Shown one piece after another: positions 1 to 8,075 of a stretch of DNA of 64,000 bases. The notes below the pieces were generated by a model. The model did not search any database. It had not been told where the DNA came from and worked only from the letters and a program-made list of their open reading frames with translations. The position numbers were made by a program, and so were the translations under genes. Origin of the DNA: Cohnella candidum (lineage in GTDB: Bacteria; Bacillota; Bacilli; Paenibacillales; Paenibacillaceae); NCBI RefSeq assembly GCF_003713065.1, contig NZ_CP033433.1:3907001-3971000 (forward strand). Direction: 5' to 3'. The stretch's first letter is position 1, and every line of letters starts with the position of its first letter.

Positions 1-1
1 C

Positions 2-154
2 ATCACGGTTGACGTACGGGTCGGCGTGCCGGGCGATTTCACGATCCAGGAAGGCCACGACATCAGCCGCGAAATCCGCAACCGCATCATGGAGGCGGAC
101 CCCGACGTCATCGAAGTGCTCGTCCATCTCAATCCCTGGTACGAAGGCGAATAA
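2..154 (+). CDS. Cation diffusion facilitator family transporter, C-terminal fragment
   Basis: Only the last 50 codons are inside the window; the start lies upstream. The visible residues (VDVRVGVPGDFTI, then EGHDIS and VLVHLNPW) match the small cytoplasmic C-terminal domain of CDF metal-ion/H+ antiporters, which dimerises and senses divalent cations. The HDIS histidine and the final strand with VHLNP are typical of that domain. The membrane part that defines the metal (Zn, Mn, Fe or Co) is not visible, so specificity cannot be called. A strong terminator follows 22 bp after the stop. Confidence 0.75.
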   Translation: MTVDVRVGVPGDFTIQEGHDISREIRNRIMEADPDVIEVLVHLNPWYEGE

Positions 155-175
155 CCGCACATCGCGCAAAGACGC

Positions 176-208
176 AAAGAAGCGAGCCCGAATCGGGCTC
201 GCTTCTTT
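176..208 (+). terminator. Rho-independent terminator after the CDF transporter gene
   Basis: A 15-bp perfect stem (176-190 with 194-208) with a 3-nt loop AAT, followed by a T-rich stretch to about 217. The A-rich 5' side means it could also end the qox transcript arriving from the right on the minus strand. Confidence 0.9.
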
Positions 209-224
209 GTCTTTTTTCGCTCGT

Positions 225-554
225 TTATCCTACGTTGTTGTAAGTCATGATCCAGATCGATCCTCCGACGATCGTGATCAGGATGATGATCCCTAGAATA
301 AGGGCCAACAGGTTGTAGCGAGGTTTCTTCTCTTCGCGCAGGTGCATGAAGAAGACGAGCTGGACGACGAACTGCAGCACCGCGCAAATGAGCAGCACCG
401 CGCGCGCTCCGGTTCCCTGCATCCAGTCGTTCAGCACGACGGCCAGCGGGATCGCGGTCAGAATGAGCGACAGGACGAAACCGATGACGTAAGACTTCAG
501 CGAGCCGTGGGACTCGTGCTCATGCTCGCCATGGCTTGCGGTATGCTGCGCCAT
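225..554 (-). CDS. qoxD: Quinol oxidase subunit IV
   Basis: 109-residue integral membrane protein, last gene of the qoxABCD operon. Three hydrophobic helices (about 20-42, 50-71, 80-102) and the motif FFMHLREEKKPR between helices 2 and 3 are typical of subunit IV (CyoD/QoxD). The subunit stabilises the oxidase complex and has no redox centre. The N-terminus is His-rich (HTASHGEHEHESHG). The start is supported by GGGGGTGATGTAAG just upstream. It follows qoxC with one base between them, so translation is probably coupled. Confidence 0.93.
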   Translation of the reverse strand: MAQHTASHGEHEHESHGSLKSYVIGFVLSLILTAIPLAVVLNDWMQGTGARAVLLICAVLQFVVQLVFFMHLREEKKPRYNLLALILGIIILITIVGGSIWIMTYNNVG

Positions 555-555
555 C

Positions 556-1164
556 TTACATCACCCCCATCAGGTAAACGATCGTGAAGACGAAAATCCA
601 GACGACGTCGAGAAAGTGCCAGTACAGGCTGATGACGTTCACTTTGCGGCGGGTCACCGGCGTGATGCCGTGCCGGCCAATCTGGATCATCAAGGCAATC
701 ATCCAGCAAAGGCCGATCGAAACGTGAAGTCCGTGGGTACCGACCAGCGTGAAGAACCCGGAAAGGAACCCGCTCGTGCTAATCTTGGCTCCCTCGTGAA
801 CCATGTCGACGAATTCCGTCACTTCGAGCGTGATGAAGGATGCGCCGAGCAGAACGGTCACGATCAGCCAGCCGATCAAACCCTTACGATTGCCTTGGTT
901 CATGGACAGAACCGCGAGCCCGCTCGTGAACGAGCTCGTCAGCAGGATGAACGTCTCGGCGATGACGCCGTTCATTTTGAACAGCTCGTGTGCCGTCGGG
1001 CCGCCTGCCGTATTGGCGTGCAGGACGATATACGTCGCGAACAAGCTGCCGAACAGGATACAGTCGGTCATCAGGAAAATCCAGAAGCCCATCGACCGCA
1101 GCGATTCCAGGTCGTGATGCCCCTCATGCGAATGGGAGTGGGCGTTCGCGTTTCCGTGCGCCAT
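556..1164 (-). CDS. qoxC: Quinol oxidase subunit III
   Basis: 202 residues with five predicted transmembrane helices, matching subunit III of heme-copper quinol oxidases (CyoC/QoxC), which has no cofactor and supports stability and oxygen access. The motif GTHGLHVSIG is the subunit III signature. A His-rich head (HSHSHEGHH) precedes the first helix. The start codon overlaps the qoxB stop by one base (TGATG), a classic coupling arrangement. Length is close to the usual about 204 residues. Confidence 0.94.
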   Translation of the reverse strand: MAHGNANAHSHSHEGHHDLESLRSMGFWIFLMTDCILFGSLFATYIVLHANTAGGPTAHELFKMNGVIAETFILLTSSFTSGLAVLSMNQGNRKGLIGWLIVTVLLGASFITLEVTEFVDMVHEGAKISTSGFLSGFFTLVGTHGLHVSIGLCWMIALMIQIGRHGITPVTRRKVNVISLYWHFLDVVWIFVFTIVYLMGVM

Positions 1165-3134
1165 CAGACAGCCCCCCTTGCCGCAGCTTCCGTGCGTTCG
1201 ATCTCGTCCACCGGAATGTAGTAATCGGTATTATAGTTAAACGAATGCGCCAGCATGCATGCCGCTACGCCGATGAAGCCCGGTATCGCGATCCACAGCC
1301 AGTTGAACACGAGGCCGAAGCCCGCGAGGAACCAGCAGAACGACATGATGAACGGGATGCCGGAGTTTTTGGGCATGTGAATCGGCTCCAGAGGCGGCTG
1401 AGCCTTCGGCGCCTCGCCCCGCTCGCGGCGAAGCTTCTCTTCCCACCAAGGGTCCCTGCCGTCGACGATCGGAGTCAAGGCGAAATTGTAATGCGGCGCC
1501 GGGGACGGAATCGACCATTCCAGCGTACGGCCGCCCCACGGATCTCCCGTCGTGTCGCGTTCCATGAATTTGATGCTGTGAAGGATCTGCCATACTTGGA
1601 ACAGGAATGCGATCCCCATGATGAACCCGCCGATCGTGGAAACAAGGTTCATGCCCCACCAGCCGGTATCCCAGCCGTAGGTGCTGACGCGGCGCGTCAT
1701 GCCCATCAGGCCGACGGCATACTGCGGCATGAAGCAGACGTAGAACCCGATGTTCCAGAGCCAGAACGCCCATTTGCCGATTTTTTCGTTGAGCTTGAAT
1801 CCGAACACTTTCGGCCACCAGTAATACAGTCCCGCGAAATAAGAGAAAACGACGCCTCCGATCAGCACTTGGTGGAAGTGCGCGATCAGGAAGTAGCTGT
1901 TGTGGAACTGGAAGTCGGCCGGCGCGACGGACAACATGACGCCGGTCATGCCGCCGACGACGAAACAGAGAATCAATCCCATCACCCACAGCATGGGTGT
2001 CGGAAAGGAAACCCGGCCGCGGTACATCGTGAAAATCCAGTTGAACACCTTGACGCCCGTCGGGATCGCGATGATCATCGTCGATATCGCGAAGAAGATG
2101 TTCACGTCCGCGCCGGAACCCATGGTGAAGAAATGGTGCGCCCAGGTAAAGAAGGAGAAAACGGCGATGCACATAAGGGCGAACACCATCGACTTGTAGC
2201 CGAACAGCCTTTTGCGCGAGAACGTGGCCACGACCTCGGAGACGATCCCGAAGCCGGGCAGAATCACGATGTAAACCTCGGGGTGGCCCCACATCCAGAT
2301 GAGGTTGATGTACATCATCGGATTGCCGCCGCCGTCCAGCGTGAAGAAGTGCGCGCCGAAATAGCGGTCGATAAACAGCAAGGCCAGCGTAACGGTCAGA
2401 ATCGGGAACGCCATGATGATCGTCAGGCAGCTCGAGAGAACCGACCAGGAGAACATCGGCATTTTGAACAGCTTCATGCCGGGCGCCCGCATTTTGAGAA
2501 TGGTAACGATGAAGTTGATGCCGGTCATCAAGCTGCCGATACCGGAAATCTGGATGCCCCAAATATAGAAGTCCTGGCCGACGCCCGGGCTGTGCGACAT
2601 TTCGGACAGCGGCGGGTAAGACAGCCAGCCAGCGTCCGGCGAGCCGCCGATGACGAAGGACATGTTGAACAGCATCGCGCCCCAGAAGAACAGCCAGAAG
2701 CTGAGCGAGTTCAGGAACGGGAACGCGACGTCGCGCGCGCCGATCTGAAGCGGCACGACGAGGTTGAATAACCCGAACATCAATGGCATGGCCATGAACA
2801 AAATCATGATGACGCCGTGCGTCGTGAAAATGGCGTTATAGTGCTCAGGCGTCAGGAAGTCGTTGTTCGGAACCGCGAGCTGGGTGCGCATGAGCAGCGC
2901 GTCGACGCCGCCGCGGAACAGCATCAGCAAAGATGCGATGACGTACATGATGCCGATGCGTTTATGGTCGACGGTCGTCAGCCATTCGCGCCACAGCCAG
3001 GTCCATCTTTTGAAGTATGTCAGCACCGAGACGACCGCGATCAGCGTCATGACGATCGCGACGTCGGCACCGTAAATCAAGGGGTCGCCGGTGACGAAAA
3101 AACCGGAAGCGAACTCCTTTATCGAATCCCACAT
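1164..3134 (-). CDS. qoxB: Quinol oxidase subunit I (heme-copper catalytic subunit)
   Basis: 656 residues. It reduces O2 to water at a heme-Cu(B) centre while pumping protons in the cytoplasmic membrane. Ligands expected for the family are present: His106 and His421 (low-spin heme), His284-Tyr288 in WGHPEVY (cross-linked Cu(B) ligand and tyrosine), His333-His334 (Cu(B)), and His419 (high-spin heme). N-terminal FFVTGDPLIYGA and C-terminal YYIPVDEIERTE resemble Bacillus QoxB. The ribosome binding site AAAAGGAGGTACCGCC precedes the ATG. Whether the hemes are aa3 or bo3 cannot be told from this sequence. Confidence 0.97.
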   Translation of the reverse strand: MWDSIKEFASGFFVTGDPLIYGADVAIVMTLIAVVSVLTYFKRWTWLWREWLTTVDHKRIGIMYVIASLLMLFRGGVDALLMRTQLAVPNNDFLTPEHYNAIFTTHGVIMILFMAMPLMFGLFNLVVPLQIGARDVAFPFLNSLSFWLFFWGAMLFNMSFVIGGSPDAGWLSYPPLSEMSHSPGVGQDFYIWGIQISGIGSLMTGINFIVTILKMRAPGMKLFKMPMFSWSVLSSCLTIIMAFPILTVTLALLFIDRYFGAHFFTLDGGGNPMMYINLIWMWGHPEVYIVILPGFGIVSEVVATFSRKRLFGYKSMVFALMCIAVFSFFTWAHHFFTMGSGADVNIFFAISTMIIAIPTGVKVFNWIFTMYRGRVSFPTPMLWVMGLILCFVVGGMTGVMLSVAPADFQFHNSYFLIAHFHQVLIGGVVFSYFAGLYYWWPKVFGFKLNEKIGKWAFWLWNIGFYVCFMPQYAVGLMGMTRRVSTYGWDTGWWGMNLVSTIGGFIMGIAFLFQVWQILHSIKFMERDTTGDPWGGRTLEWSIPSPAPHYNFALTPIVDGRDPWWEEKLRRERGEAPKAQPPLEPIHMPKNSGIPFIMSFCWFLAGFGLVFNWLWIAIPGFIGVAACMLAHSFNYNTDYYIPVDEIERTEAAARGAV

Positions 3135-3158
3135 GGCGGTACCTCCTTTTCTTCGTTG

Positions 3159-4154
3159 TTAATGGTCATGCGCGGACTGAGCATCCGTCGTCGACTGCGA
3201 CGTCGACATGTCCATGCCGCTCATGTCCATGCCTTCCATGTTCATGTCGTTCATATCCGTGCTTGCCGAAGCGTCGCCGCCGTGTTGATGGATGACGGTT
3301 CCGTTGGTGTACTTCGTGACGATCTTATCGAACAGCCCTGCCGGGATGGACGAATAATCCTGCGTGCCCATCGTGCCCTGCTCGGCGAGCTTGTCATAGC
3401 CTTCTTGGGTCAGAGCGGGTGCCGTCGACTTGACGTTCTTCACCCAATTGTCGAACTCGGCTTGCGTCGTCGCCTTCGCGTCGAACCGCATTTTGCCGAA
3501 TTCCCGTCCGCTGAAGTTAGCGCCCATGCCCATGTACGTGCCGGGTTCGTCCGCCATCAAATTCAGCTTCATGGCCATGCCGGACATCGTGTAAATCTGC
3601 CCGCCGAGCTGCGGAATCCAGAACGAATTCATCGGGGCGTCCGAGGTCAGCTCGAAGCGCACGGGAACGTTCGCCGGGAACTCTACGTAGTTCACCGTCG
3701 CGATACCTTGATCGGGGTATTGGAACAGCCACTTCCAGTCCAGCGACGTTACCTGGATGACGATCGGTTTCTTATCGGAAGCCAGCGCCTTGGAAGGCTC
3801 CAATTTGTAAGTGTAATGAGCGGTGATCGCTCCCAAAATGACGATGATCAGAATCGGAATGCCCCACCACAGCAATTCGAGCTTGGTGTTGTGCTCCCAG
3901 GTCGGCTGGTAGTCCGCCTTGCTGCCTGCCCTGTTGCGGTACCGGTAGGCAAAAACGAATGCCATCACGATCACGGGCACGACAACGATCAAGCACAGTC
4001 CGGTGGTAATCAGGATCAAATCCAATTGATGTTTGCCCACGACGCCTTTCGGGTCCAGGACGACGAATTGTTCCCCGCATCCGGACAGCATCACCGCCAG
4101 GCCGAGAAGCGACAGGACAACCGCTAACCGGCGGAATCCTCGCGTAAGCTTCAT
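3159..4154 (-). CDS. qoxA: Quinol oxidase subunit II, lipoprotein
   Basis: 331 residues from an ATG with GGAGATGAAATC upstream; a longer reading to 4187 lacks a good ribosome site. A signal peptide ends in the lipobox LSGC (Cys26), followed by two transmembrane helices and a periplasm-side cupredoxin fold. The Cys and His residues of a CuA site are absent, which marks a quinol rather than cytochrome c oxidase. It is the first gene of qoxABCD. Odd feature: the last 45 residues are a Met/His-rich tail (MNDMNMEGMDMSGMDMS, then QSAHDH) that is not part of the family fold and could bind copper. Confidence 0.95.
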   Translation of the reverse strand: MKLTRGFRRLAVVLSLLGLAVMLSGCGEQFVVLDPKGVVGKHQLDLILITTGLCLIVVVPVIVMAFVFAYRYRNRAGSKADYQPTWEHNTKLELLWWGIPILIIVILGAITAHYTYKLEPSKALASDKKPIVIQVTSLDWKWLFQYPDQGIATVNYVEFPANVPVRFELTSDAPMNSFWIPQLGGQIYTMSGMAMKLNLMADEPGTYMGMGANFSGREFGKMRFDAKATTQAEFDNWVKNVKSTAPALTQEGYDKLAEQGTMGTQDYSSIPAGLFDKIVTKYTNGTVIHQHGGDASASTDMNDMNMEGMDMSGMDMSTSQSTTDAQSAHDH

Positions 4155-4306
4155 GATTTCATCTCCTCTGTCTCCTCTGTGATTCAAGATATCAGAATCC
4201 GACGCTCATGACTCCCCTGTTAACAAATGCGTCAACTTTCCGACGCAATTTGGCTATACTTTGTTCACCGTTTCGACGAGAGTTGAATCTTGGAAATCCG
4301 GCAAAC

Positions 4307-4358
4307 GCAAAAAGGACGTTTCCCGCAAGGCTTGAGCAGCCTTTCGGAATACGTCCTT
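4307..4358 (-). terminator. Long-stem terminator upstream of qoxA
   Basis: Read on the minus strand, AAGGACGT (4351-4358) pairs with ACGTCCTT (4312-4319), with an inner stem CCGNAAGGCT/AGCCTTGCGG, followed by a T run. It ends transcription of the gene at 4386-4754 and separates it from qoxABCD. The stretch 4155-4306 should hold the qox promoter, but I cannot point to convincing -35/-10 boxes. Confidence 0.75.
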
Positions 4359-4385
4359 CGATGAACGCGTCTATGTAAATCGGCA

Positions 4386-4754
4386 CTAGTGCCGATCGGA
4401 GGCGTCAGGGGATAAGGCGTAATGGGCTCGCTCGTTCCGCAGAATGACGCCGTCCTCGGACGCTTTGGAGATCGTCAGTCCGGCGATCGGAATCACGTAG
4501 CTGTCGCCGGGAAGAGGCGCCTCCTCCAAGTCCGTGACGATGGTGCCCTTGCCGTGAAGCACGAGTGCGGTTCCTTCCGTGTAGCCGTCGATCGAACGGT
4601 GGTCCGGCCGGTAACCGACCTCATGCAGCTGAAGGCGAACCTCGTCGAGGTCGTCGTCCTCTTTCTTCTGGATCATGATGGAATGGTTCGTCTGCGACTG
4701 GAGCCAATCCATCAATGTGCGTACCGTCGGTTCCATGCTCATGTCCATCCCCAT
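4386..4754 (-). CDS. Conserved hypothetical protein with Met-rich N-terminus
   Basis: 122 residues, soluble and acidic; family not recognised. It begins MGMDMSMEP, with spaced Met residues much like the copper-type MDM motifs in the qoxA tail next door. The rest mixes helical (VRTLMDWLQSQTNH) and strand-rich segments (GTALVLHGKGTIVT, DSYVIPIAGLTI), suggesting a small beta-fold domain. AAAGGAGGCGTC precedes the first ATG by four bases, so the ATG at 4748 is an equally good start. Its own terminator follows. Function unknown. Confidence 0.7.
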   Translation of the reverse strand: MGMDMSMEPTVRTLMDWLQSQTNHSIMIQKKEDDDLDEVRLQLHEVGYRPDHRSIDGYTEGTALVLHGKGTIVTDLEEAPLPGDSYVIPIAGLTISKASEDGVILRNERAHYALSPDASDRH

Positions 4755-4778
4755 GACGCCTCCTTTATATCTTCATGC

Positions 4779-4952
4779 TTAAGATTGGTTGTTCGAATCC
4801 TGTTTGTTGAACGCGCTGCGGCTGGCCATGTCGTTTTCGGTTCCGTATACGATTTCGGCCGCGCTTTCGGTATCCAGCTCCGGAACGGGAAGCTTGTTGG
4901 CCGGCGTGGTTTGGACGTCCGCCTTGGATGCCCGGTTCTTGGATTTCGCCAT
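4779..4952 (-). CDS. Small hydrophilic protein, possible gamma-type SASP-like spore protein
   Basis: 57 residues from an ATG with GGGAGGTGTCAACA upstream; a GTG nine bases earlier lies inside that ribosome site. Composition is like small acid-soluble spore proteins: no hydrophobic core, rich in Asn, Gln, Ser, Lys and Glu, with TESAAEIVYGTEND loosely like the TEFASETN stretch cut by the GPR protease in gamma-type SASP. The promoter at 4982-5011 looks sigma-G-like, which supports forespore expression. The similarity is weak, so the family call is tentative; the gene itself is well supported. Confidence 0.6.
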   Translation of the reverse strand: MAKSKNRASKADVQTTPANKLPVPELDTESAAEIVYGTENDMASRSAFNKQDSNNQS

Positions 4953-4981
4953 TGTTGACACCTCCCTCTTTTACCCTCGTT

Positions 4982-5011
4982 TAGGATAGGTGACTCCTTA
5001 AGCAATTATGC
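4982..5011 (-). promoter_or_regulatory. Sigma-G-like promoter for the small spore gene
   Basis: On the minus strand GCATA (5007-5011), an 18-base spacer, then TATCCTA (4982-4988). This fits the forespore consensus GHATR-N17/18-CATWHTA at all five -35 bases and five of seven -10 bases. It lies 30 bases before the start codon. Confidence 0.5.
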
Positions 5012-5026
5012 GGGCGTCCAAACGGC

Positions 5027-5065
5027 AAAAAAGCCGCTCCGGAGAGGACCTCCGGCTGCGGCTTT
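5027..5065 (-). terminator. Terminator downstream of the two-helix membrane protein gene
   Basis: AAAGCCGC-TCCGGAG pairs with CTCCGG-GCGGCTTT, with an A run on the plus-strand left side (T run when read on the minus strand). It closes the gene at 5092-5325 and insulates it from the small spore gene. Confidence 0.8.
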
Positions 5066-5091
5066 ACGGGAATGATCGGACAATTTTGCGG

Positions 5092-5325
5092 TTACTTCCG
5101 AACCGCTTCGGCCATTGCGCCGTCTTCTTGGCGCCGTTGCATCAGGGGAGCGATCGCCCCGAAAACCAAAATTTGCAATCCGCCGACCAGGAATCCGATC
5201 CCGACCATCAGGCCGAGGTTCCGGTCGTTGAATTCAGCCAAGTTCAAAATGCAGAAAACGGTACCCAACAAAACGACGATCGTCGCGATCCATTTGAGCG
5301 TGCGGGACATTTGACGGTTTTCCAT
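5092..5325 (-). CDS. Small two-helix membrane protein
   Basis: 77 residues with two hydrophobic helices (about 9-27 and 37-62) joined by a short polar turn (AEFNDRNLG), and a charged tail (MQRRQEDGAMAEAVRK). Family not recognised. GAGAGGTGAGCATCC precedes the ATG. An inverted repeat at 5358-5381 lies 33 bases upstream and may control it. Monocistronic, with its own terminator. Confidence 0.7.
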   Translation of the reverse strand: MENRQMSRTLKWIATIVVLLGTVFCILNLAEFNDRNLGLMVGIGFLVGGLQILVFGAIAPLMQRRQEDGAMAEAVRK

Positions 5326-5357
5326 GGATGCTCACCTCTCCGTGTGAAAGCGCTCTT

Positions 5358-5381
5358 CTTTGTGAACATTTTATCACAAAG
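5358..5381. promoter_or_regulatory. Perfect inverted repeat upstream of the small membrane protein gene
   Basis: CTTTGTGA (5358-5365), an 8-base spacer, then TCACAAAG (5374-5381), eight perfect base pairs. The half-sites resemble Rex (TTGTGAA) and Fnr/CRP (TGTGA) half-sites, but the spacer is two bases too long for either. It sits just upstream of the gene at 5092-5325 where an operator would lie. Confidence 0.5.
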
Positions 5382-5592
5382 ATGTGACGATTTATAGTCG
5401 TTATTTACACATTAACCGCCGGAACCTCTTTTTATTCGCCTCTTTTGGAGAAAGGCAGCGATAGAACAAGACCTTAGTCGGGGATCGATCGGACCGAGAG
5501 ACTGTTCAGTAAAGCGGCCGGATGCAGTAAACTTCCATTATCAGCCAATCGAACTTCACGAACGGCAGACAGCATGGAGGGGTAAATTTAAA

Positions 5593-6447
5593 ATGAGAAC
5601 TTTTTGGATGGTCGCCGGCCTTCTATTGGTCATGATCGGTCTTGCGGCTTTATCTTCTAATGCTTGGGGTTCCGGCAAATCGTTATCGTCTTTCGAGAAG
5701 AAGTGGACGTTTGGCGCCGGGGAGCTTCGGGATCTGAACGTCAAAAGCGACTACAAGGTCCGAATGAAATTCGTCAAAAGCACGGATGGCAGCAACTCCG
5801 TCTACGTAAACGGCAAAGGTCCGGAGAAAATGGCCGAAGCCGTCCAAGACATCAAGCTGGAGGACGGAAAATTGGCGCTGGATTTGCGGGAGCCGCGGAA
5901 ATGGTTCAGCTTGTTCGATTTCACTGCCCTCCGGGCGGACGAAGAGATCGTCGTCACAATGGCGGACGGGGCCGCACTCGAGAAGTTGGGGTTACATCTG
6001 GATTCGGGTAGCTTGACGCTCGATGACGCCAATGCGGCGACGGCCGACATCTCGATCGACTCCGGCAGCGTGGCGATCACCCGCCTGAGCGCCGGCAAGC
6101 TGAATCTTGAGGCCGATTCCGGCAGCATCAAGGCCGACGGCATCCAAACGAACGACGGCGAAGTCAGCGCGGATTCCGGTTCGATCAAGCTCGAGCACGT
6201 CACCGGTCCGCTCCGCGTCCAGGCGGATTCGGGCAGCATCAAGCTTTACAAGGACGACACCTCAAACGTAGAGCTGAAGGCCGATTCGGGAAGCGTGTAC
6301 GTTCACCTCCCCGAGTCCTACGCCGGCGACTTCGATTTGAAAACCGATTCGGGAAGCATCTTCGCCCCGGAGCCCAAGAGGGAAACGAAGGACCTCGTGA
6401 AGGTGCGCGCGGACAGCGGCAGCATCCGGATCGAGCAAGGGCCGTGA
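5593..6447 (+). CDS. DUF4097-family beta-repeat protein, membrane-anchored
   Basis: 284 residues: a short N-terminal hydrophobic anchor (TFWMVAGLLLVMIGLAALSS) and then an extracytoplasmic right-handed beta structure. From about residue 135 the motif DSGSI/L/V recurs every 17-25 residues (LDSGSLTL, IDSGSVAI, ADSGSIKA, ADSGSIKL, TDSGSIFA, ADSGSIRI), the hallmark of DUF4097 (putative adhesin) solenoids. Such proteins are often encoded beside LiaFSR/PspC-type envelope stress genes, but none is adjacent here. GGAGGGGTAAATTTAAA precedes the ATG. Exact role unknown. Confidence 0.85.
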   Translation: MRTFWMVAGLLLVMIGLAALSSNAWGSGKSLSSFEKKWTFGAGELRDLNVKSDYKVRMKFVKSTDGSNSVYVNGKGPEKMAEAVQDIKLEDGKLALDLREPRKWFSLFDFTALRADEEIVVTMADGAALEKLGLHLDSGSLTLDDANAATADISIDSGSVAITRLSAGKLNLEADSGSIKADGIQTNDGEVSADSGSIKLEHVTGPLRVQADSGSIKLYKDDTSNVELKADSGSVYVHLPESYAGDFDLKTDSGSIFAPEPKRETKDLVKVRADSGSIRIEQGP

Positions 6448-6482
6448 GCGCCTGTCTAAAACTTTCTCAAAACTTGGAGGTT

Positions 6483-6510
6483 TTGGACAACCGGATGCAT
6501 AGGATATGAT
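6483..6510 (+). promoter_or_regulatory. Sigma-A-type promoter for the gene at 6556
   Basis: TTGGAC (6483-6488), a 16-base spacer, TATGAT (6505-6510); the start codon is 45 bases downstream. The -10 box matches five of six consensus bases. Confidence 0.5.
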
Positions 6511-6555
6511 ATAAGGGAATAGCAGGAACTTAAATGAGCTAAGGGAGGTTCGGTC

Positions 6556-7185
6556 ATGTACGGCAATCTGGCAATCGTGGAAATGGGGTTCAGCCTGCTC
6601 CTATTCCTGTCCGCATGGCTCGCCGTGCGCCAAGGCACCCGCCTGCGCAACAGCGGAACCGCGGAAAGGCTGCATCGCAAAGCCCGCAAGCTATTGTCCT
6701 TGACCGGATGGCTGACCTTACCCGCGCTCGTCGTTTTCTTCTGCATCGGCACGATGATGGCTTCGCTGCCTTCCCTCTTCTGGGAAGACCGCTTGCTGCT
6801 AAATGCGCCTCTCATCGGGGCGCCTTTGCTCGCAGTTTGGTTTACGACCGTCCCGATGCTTTGGCAGCTACGCAAAACCAGCAGATCCTCCGGCGGACCG
6901 CTGAACGGCGCCATGAAAAGCCACCTGTGCAGCCGGTTGTTCATTCTTCCCTATCAAGCGACCGCGCTCGGTGCGGCAACCTCTTTCTATTGCACGTTGG
7001 TCTCTCCGGTTCCTTACGACCCGCTGAAGGTCGTGGCTCCTTTGACGGTATACGTTCTCGTGATGGCCGGGCTTTGGCTCAAGTACGAACGCCGGTTGTC
7101 CAAACTGAGGGAGTGGCTGCGCACCCATCCCGAGGCGGGAGCGGGCGACGCTTCGGCCCAGTCGATGCAGGACCGCCACGCTTGA
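6556..7185 (+). CDS. Hypothetical polytopic membrane protein
   Basis: 209 residues, family not recognised. Hydrophobic stretches at about 7-24, 50-70, 79-101, 135-152 and 158-176 suggest four or five helices. A basic loop (RQGTRLRNSGTAERLHRKARK) follows helix 1 and the hydrophilic C-terminus ends in QSMQDRHA. AAGGGAGGTTCGGTC gives an ideal ribosome site. It is transcribed alone and converges on the membrane protein gene at 7246. Confidence 0.75.
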   Translation: MYGNLAIVEMGFSLLLFLSAWLAVRQGTRLRNSGTAERLHRKARKLLSLTGWLTLPALVVFFCIGTMMASLPSLFWEDRLLLNAPLIGAPLLAVWFTTVPMLWQLRKTSRSSGGPLNGAMKSHLCSRLFILPYQATALGAATSFYCTLVSPVPYDPLKVVAPLTVYVLVMAGLWLKYERRLSKLREWLRTHPEAGAGDASAQSMQDRHA

Positions 7186-7195
7186 TCCGGTATGA

Positions 7196-7235
7196 TAAAC
7201 GTCCCTTTCGTCTATTGGCGGAAGGGACGTTTTTT
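7196..7235. terminator. Shared terminator between convergent genes
   Basis: AACGTCCCTT (7198-7207) pairs with AAGGGACGTT (7222-7231) around a 14-base loop, followed by seven T on the plus strand. It serves the plus-strand gene; the minus-strand side has a shorter A/T flank. Confidence 0.8.
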
Positions 7236-7245
7236 TCTTGCCTCG

Positions 7246-7911
7246 TCAGCTTGAAGCGTTCATTTGCACGGGCACAGACTCTTTCTTCTCGAACGCGAGG
7301 ATACCCCCGTACCAGGCGTGAATCAGGAAGGGCAGCGGGAACAAATACTTCGTCACCGGCCCGTACGGAAGAATGACGAAGACCAGCGAGACCAAGGTTG
7401 CGATGGCCGGCCATCTGGACAGCAACCGCGCCCTAAGCATCGCGATGCCTTCCAGAAGCGTCCCAAGCAGCATGAACGGGAACAGCAGCATCATGAGAAA
7501 CATGCCGGGTCCCTCTTGCGACTGGATGCGCGTCACCGTCTCGGTCGCGGCGGCCAAATCCGCTTCCGTATGCACGTCGCCGTAAAAGACCGGGTAATCG
7601 AAAATCTGCAGCGGCGCATGCATGAGATCGAGGACGTAAAACGCGAATATGAAGCCGAAGCTCAGCCAACCCCACCATTTTAGGCCGGACGACTGCCTGA
7701 GATACAGCCCGCTCAAGCCCATGAGGAATAACGTGTAAGCGACGACCAGCGCGATGTGCGTCCATACGGCAACGTCCACGAAGTACGACATTTGCCCCAT
7801 CCCGCTGGGAACGTCTTCGAGATGCGCGTATTGGACGATCGTCGTCAGCATGCTGCCCGCGAGGAGCATCCAGCCGCAAAACCGGAAATATCCGTTCGGC
7901 ACCGTTATCAT
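7246..7911 (-). CDS. Hypothetical six-helix membrane protein
   Basis: 221 residues with six hydrophobic segments and an extracytoplasmic loop containing YPVFYGDVHTEADL. Family not recognised; the pattern PNGYFRFCGWMLLAGS at the N-terminus resembles small DUF4386-like membrane proteins, but this is a guess. It is divergent from the sensor kinase gene at 8159, and the palindromes at 8002-8093 lie between the two genes, so the kinase/regulator pair may control it. GGAGAGGTTGCC precedes the ATG. Confidence 0.7.
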   Translation of the reverse strand: MITVPNGYFRFCGWMLLAGSMLTTIVQYAHLEDVPSGMGQMSYFVDVAVWTHIALVVAYTLFLMGLSGLYLRQSSGLKWWGWLSFGFIFAFYVLDLMHAPLQIFDYPVFYGDVHTEADLAAATETVTRIQSQEGPGMFLMMLLFPFMLLGTLLEGIAMLRARLLSRWPAIATLVSLVFVILPYGPVTKYLFPLPFLIHAWYGGILAFEKKESVPVQMNASS

Positions 7912-8001
7912 GGCAACCTCTCCTTAAACCGCCGTGAACCACGGCTTGATGAGTACGCCGCTCATCTTAAAACCGCCGGTATCCCGCCGGCAAGGGCGCT
8001 G

Positions 8002-8034
8002 TTCCCGGACGATCCGGGAACTTCCTTTCGGGAA
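8002..8034. promoter_or_regulatory. Palindromic operator candidate 1 (TTCCCGG-N5-CCGGGAA) with a half-strength copy
   Basis: TTCCCGG (8002-8008), ACGAT, CCGGGAA (8014-8020): seven perfect pairs. Directly after it TTCC-N5-GGAA (8022-8034) repeats the outer part of the motif. Together with the site at 8076-8093 it forms a cluster in the intergenic space of the divergent kinase and membrane-protein genes. Confidence 0.5.
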
Positions 8035-8075
8035 CCGGCCCATTGGATTTTCGGCAGGCGCGGCGACGCGCGAAA

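Noticed and set aside
990-2771. A long plus-strand reading frame (593 codons) opposite qoxB
   Set aside because: It is antisense to a clear heme-copper oxidase, has Arg/Asp/His-rich composition typical of GC-rich shadow frames, and no ribosome site or known motif.
4192-4386. Short minus-strand ORF between qoxA and the Met-rich protein gene
   Set aside because: It spans the terminator hairpin at 4307-4358 and lacks a ribosome site.
5358-5381. Rex operator
   Set aside because: Half-sites match but the spacer is two bases longer than the 18-bp Rex site, so I list it only as an unassigned palindrome.
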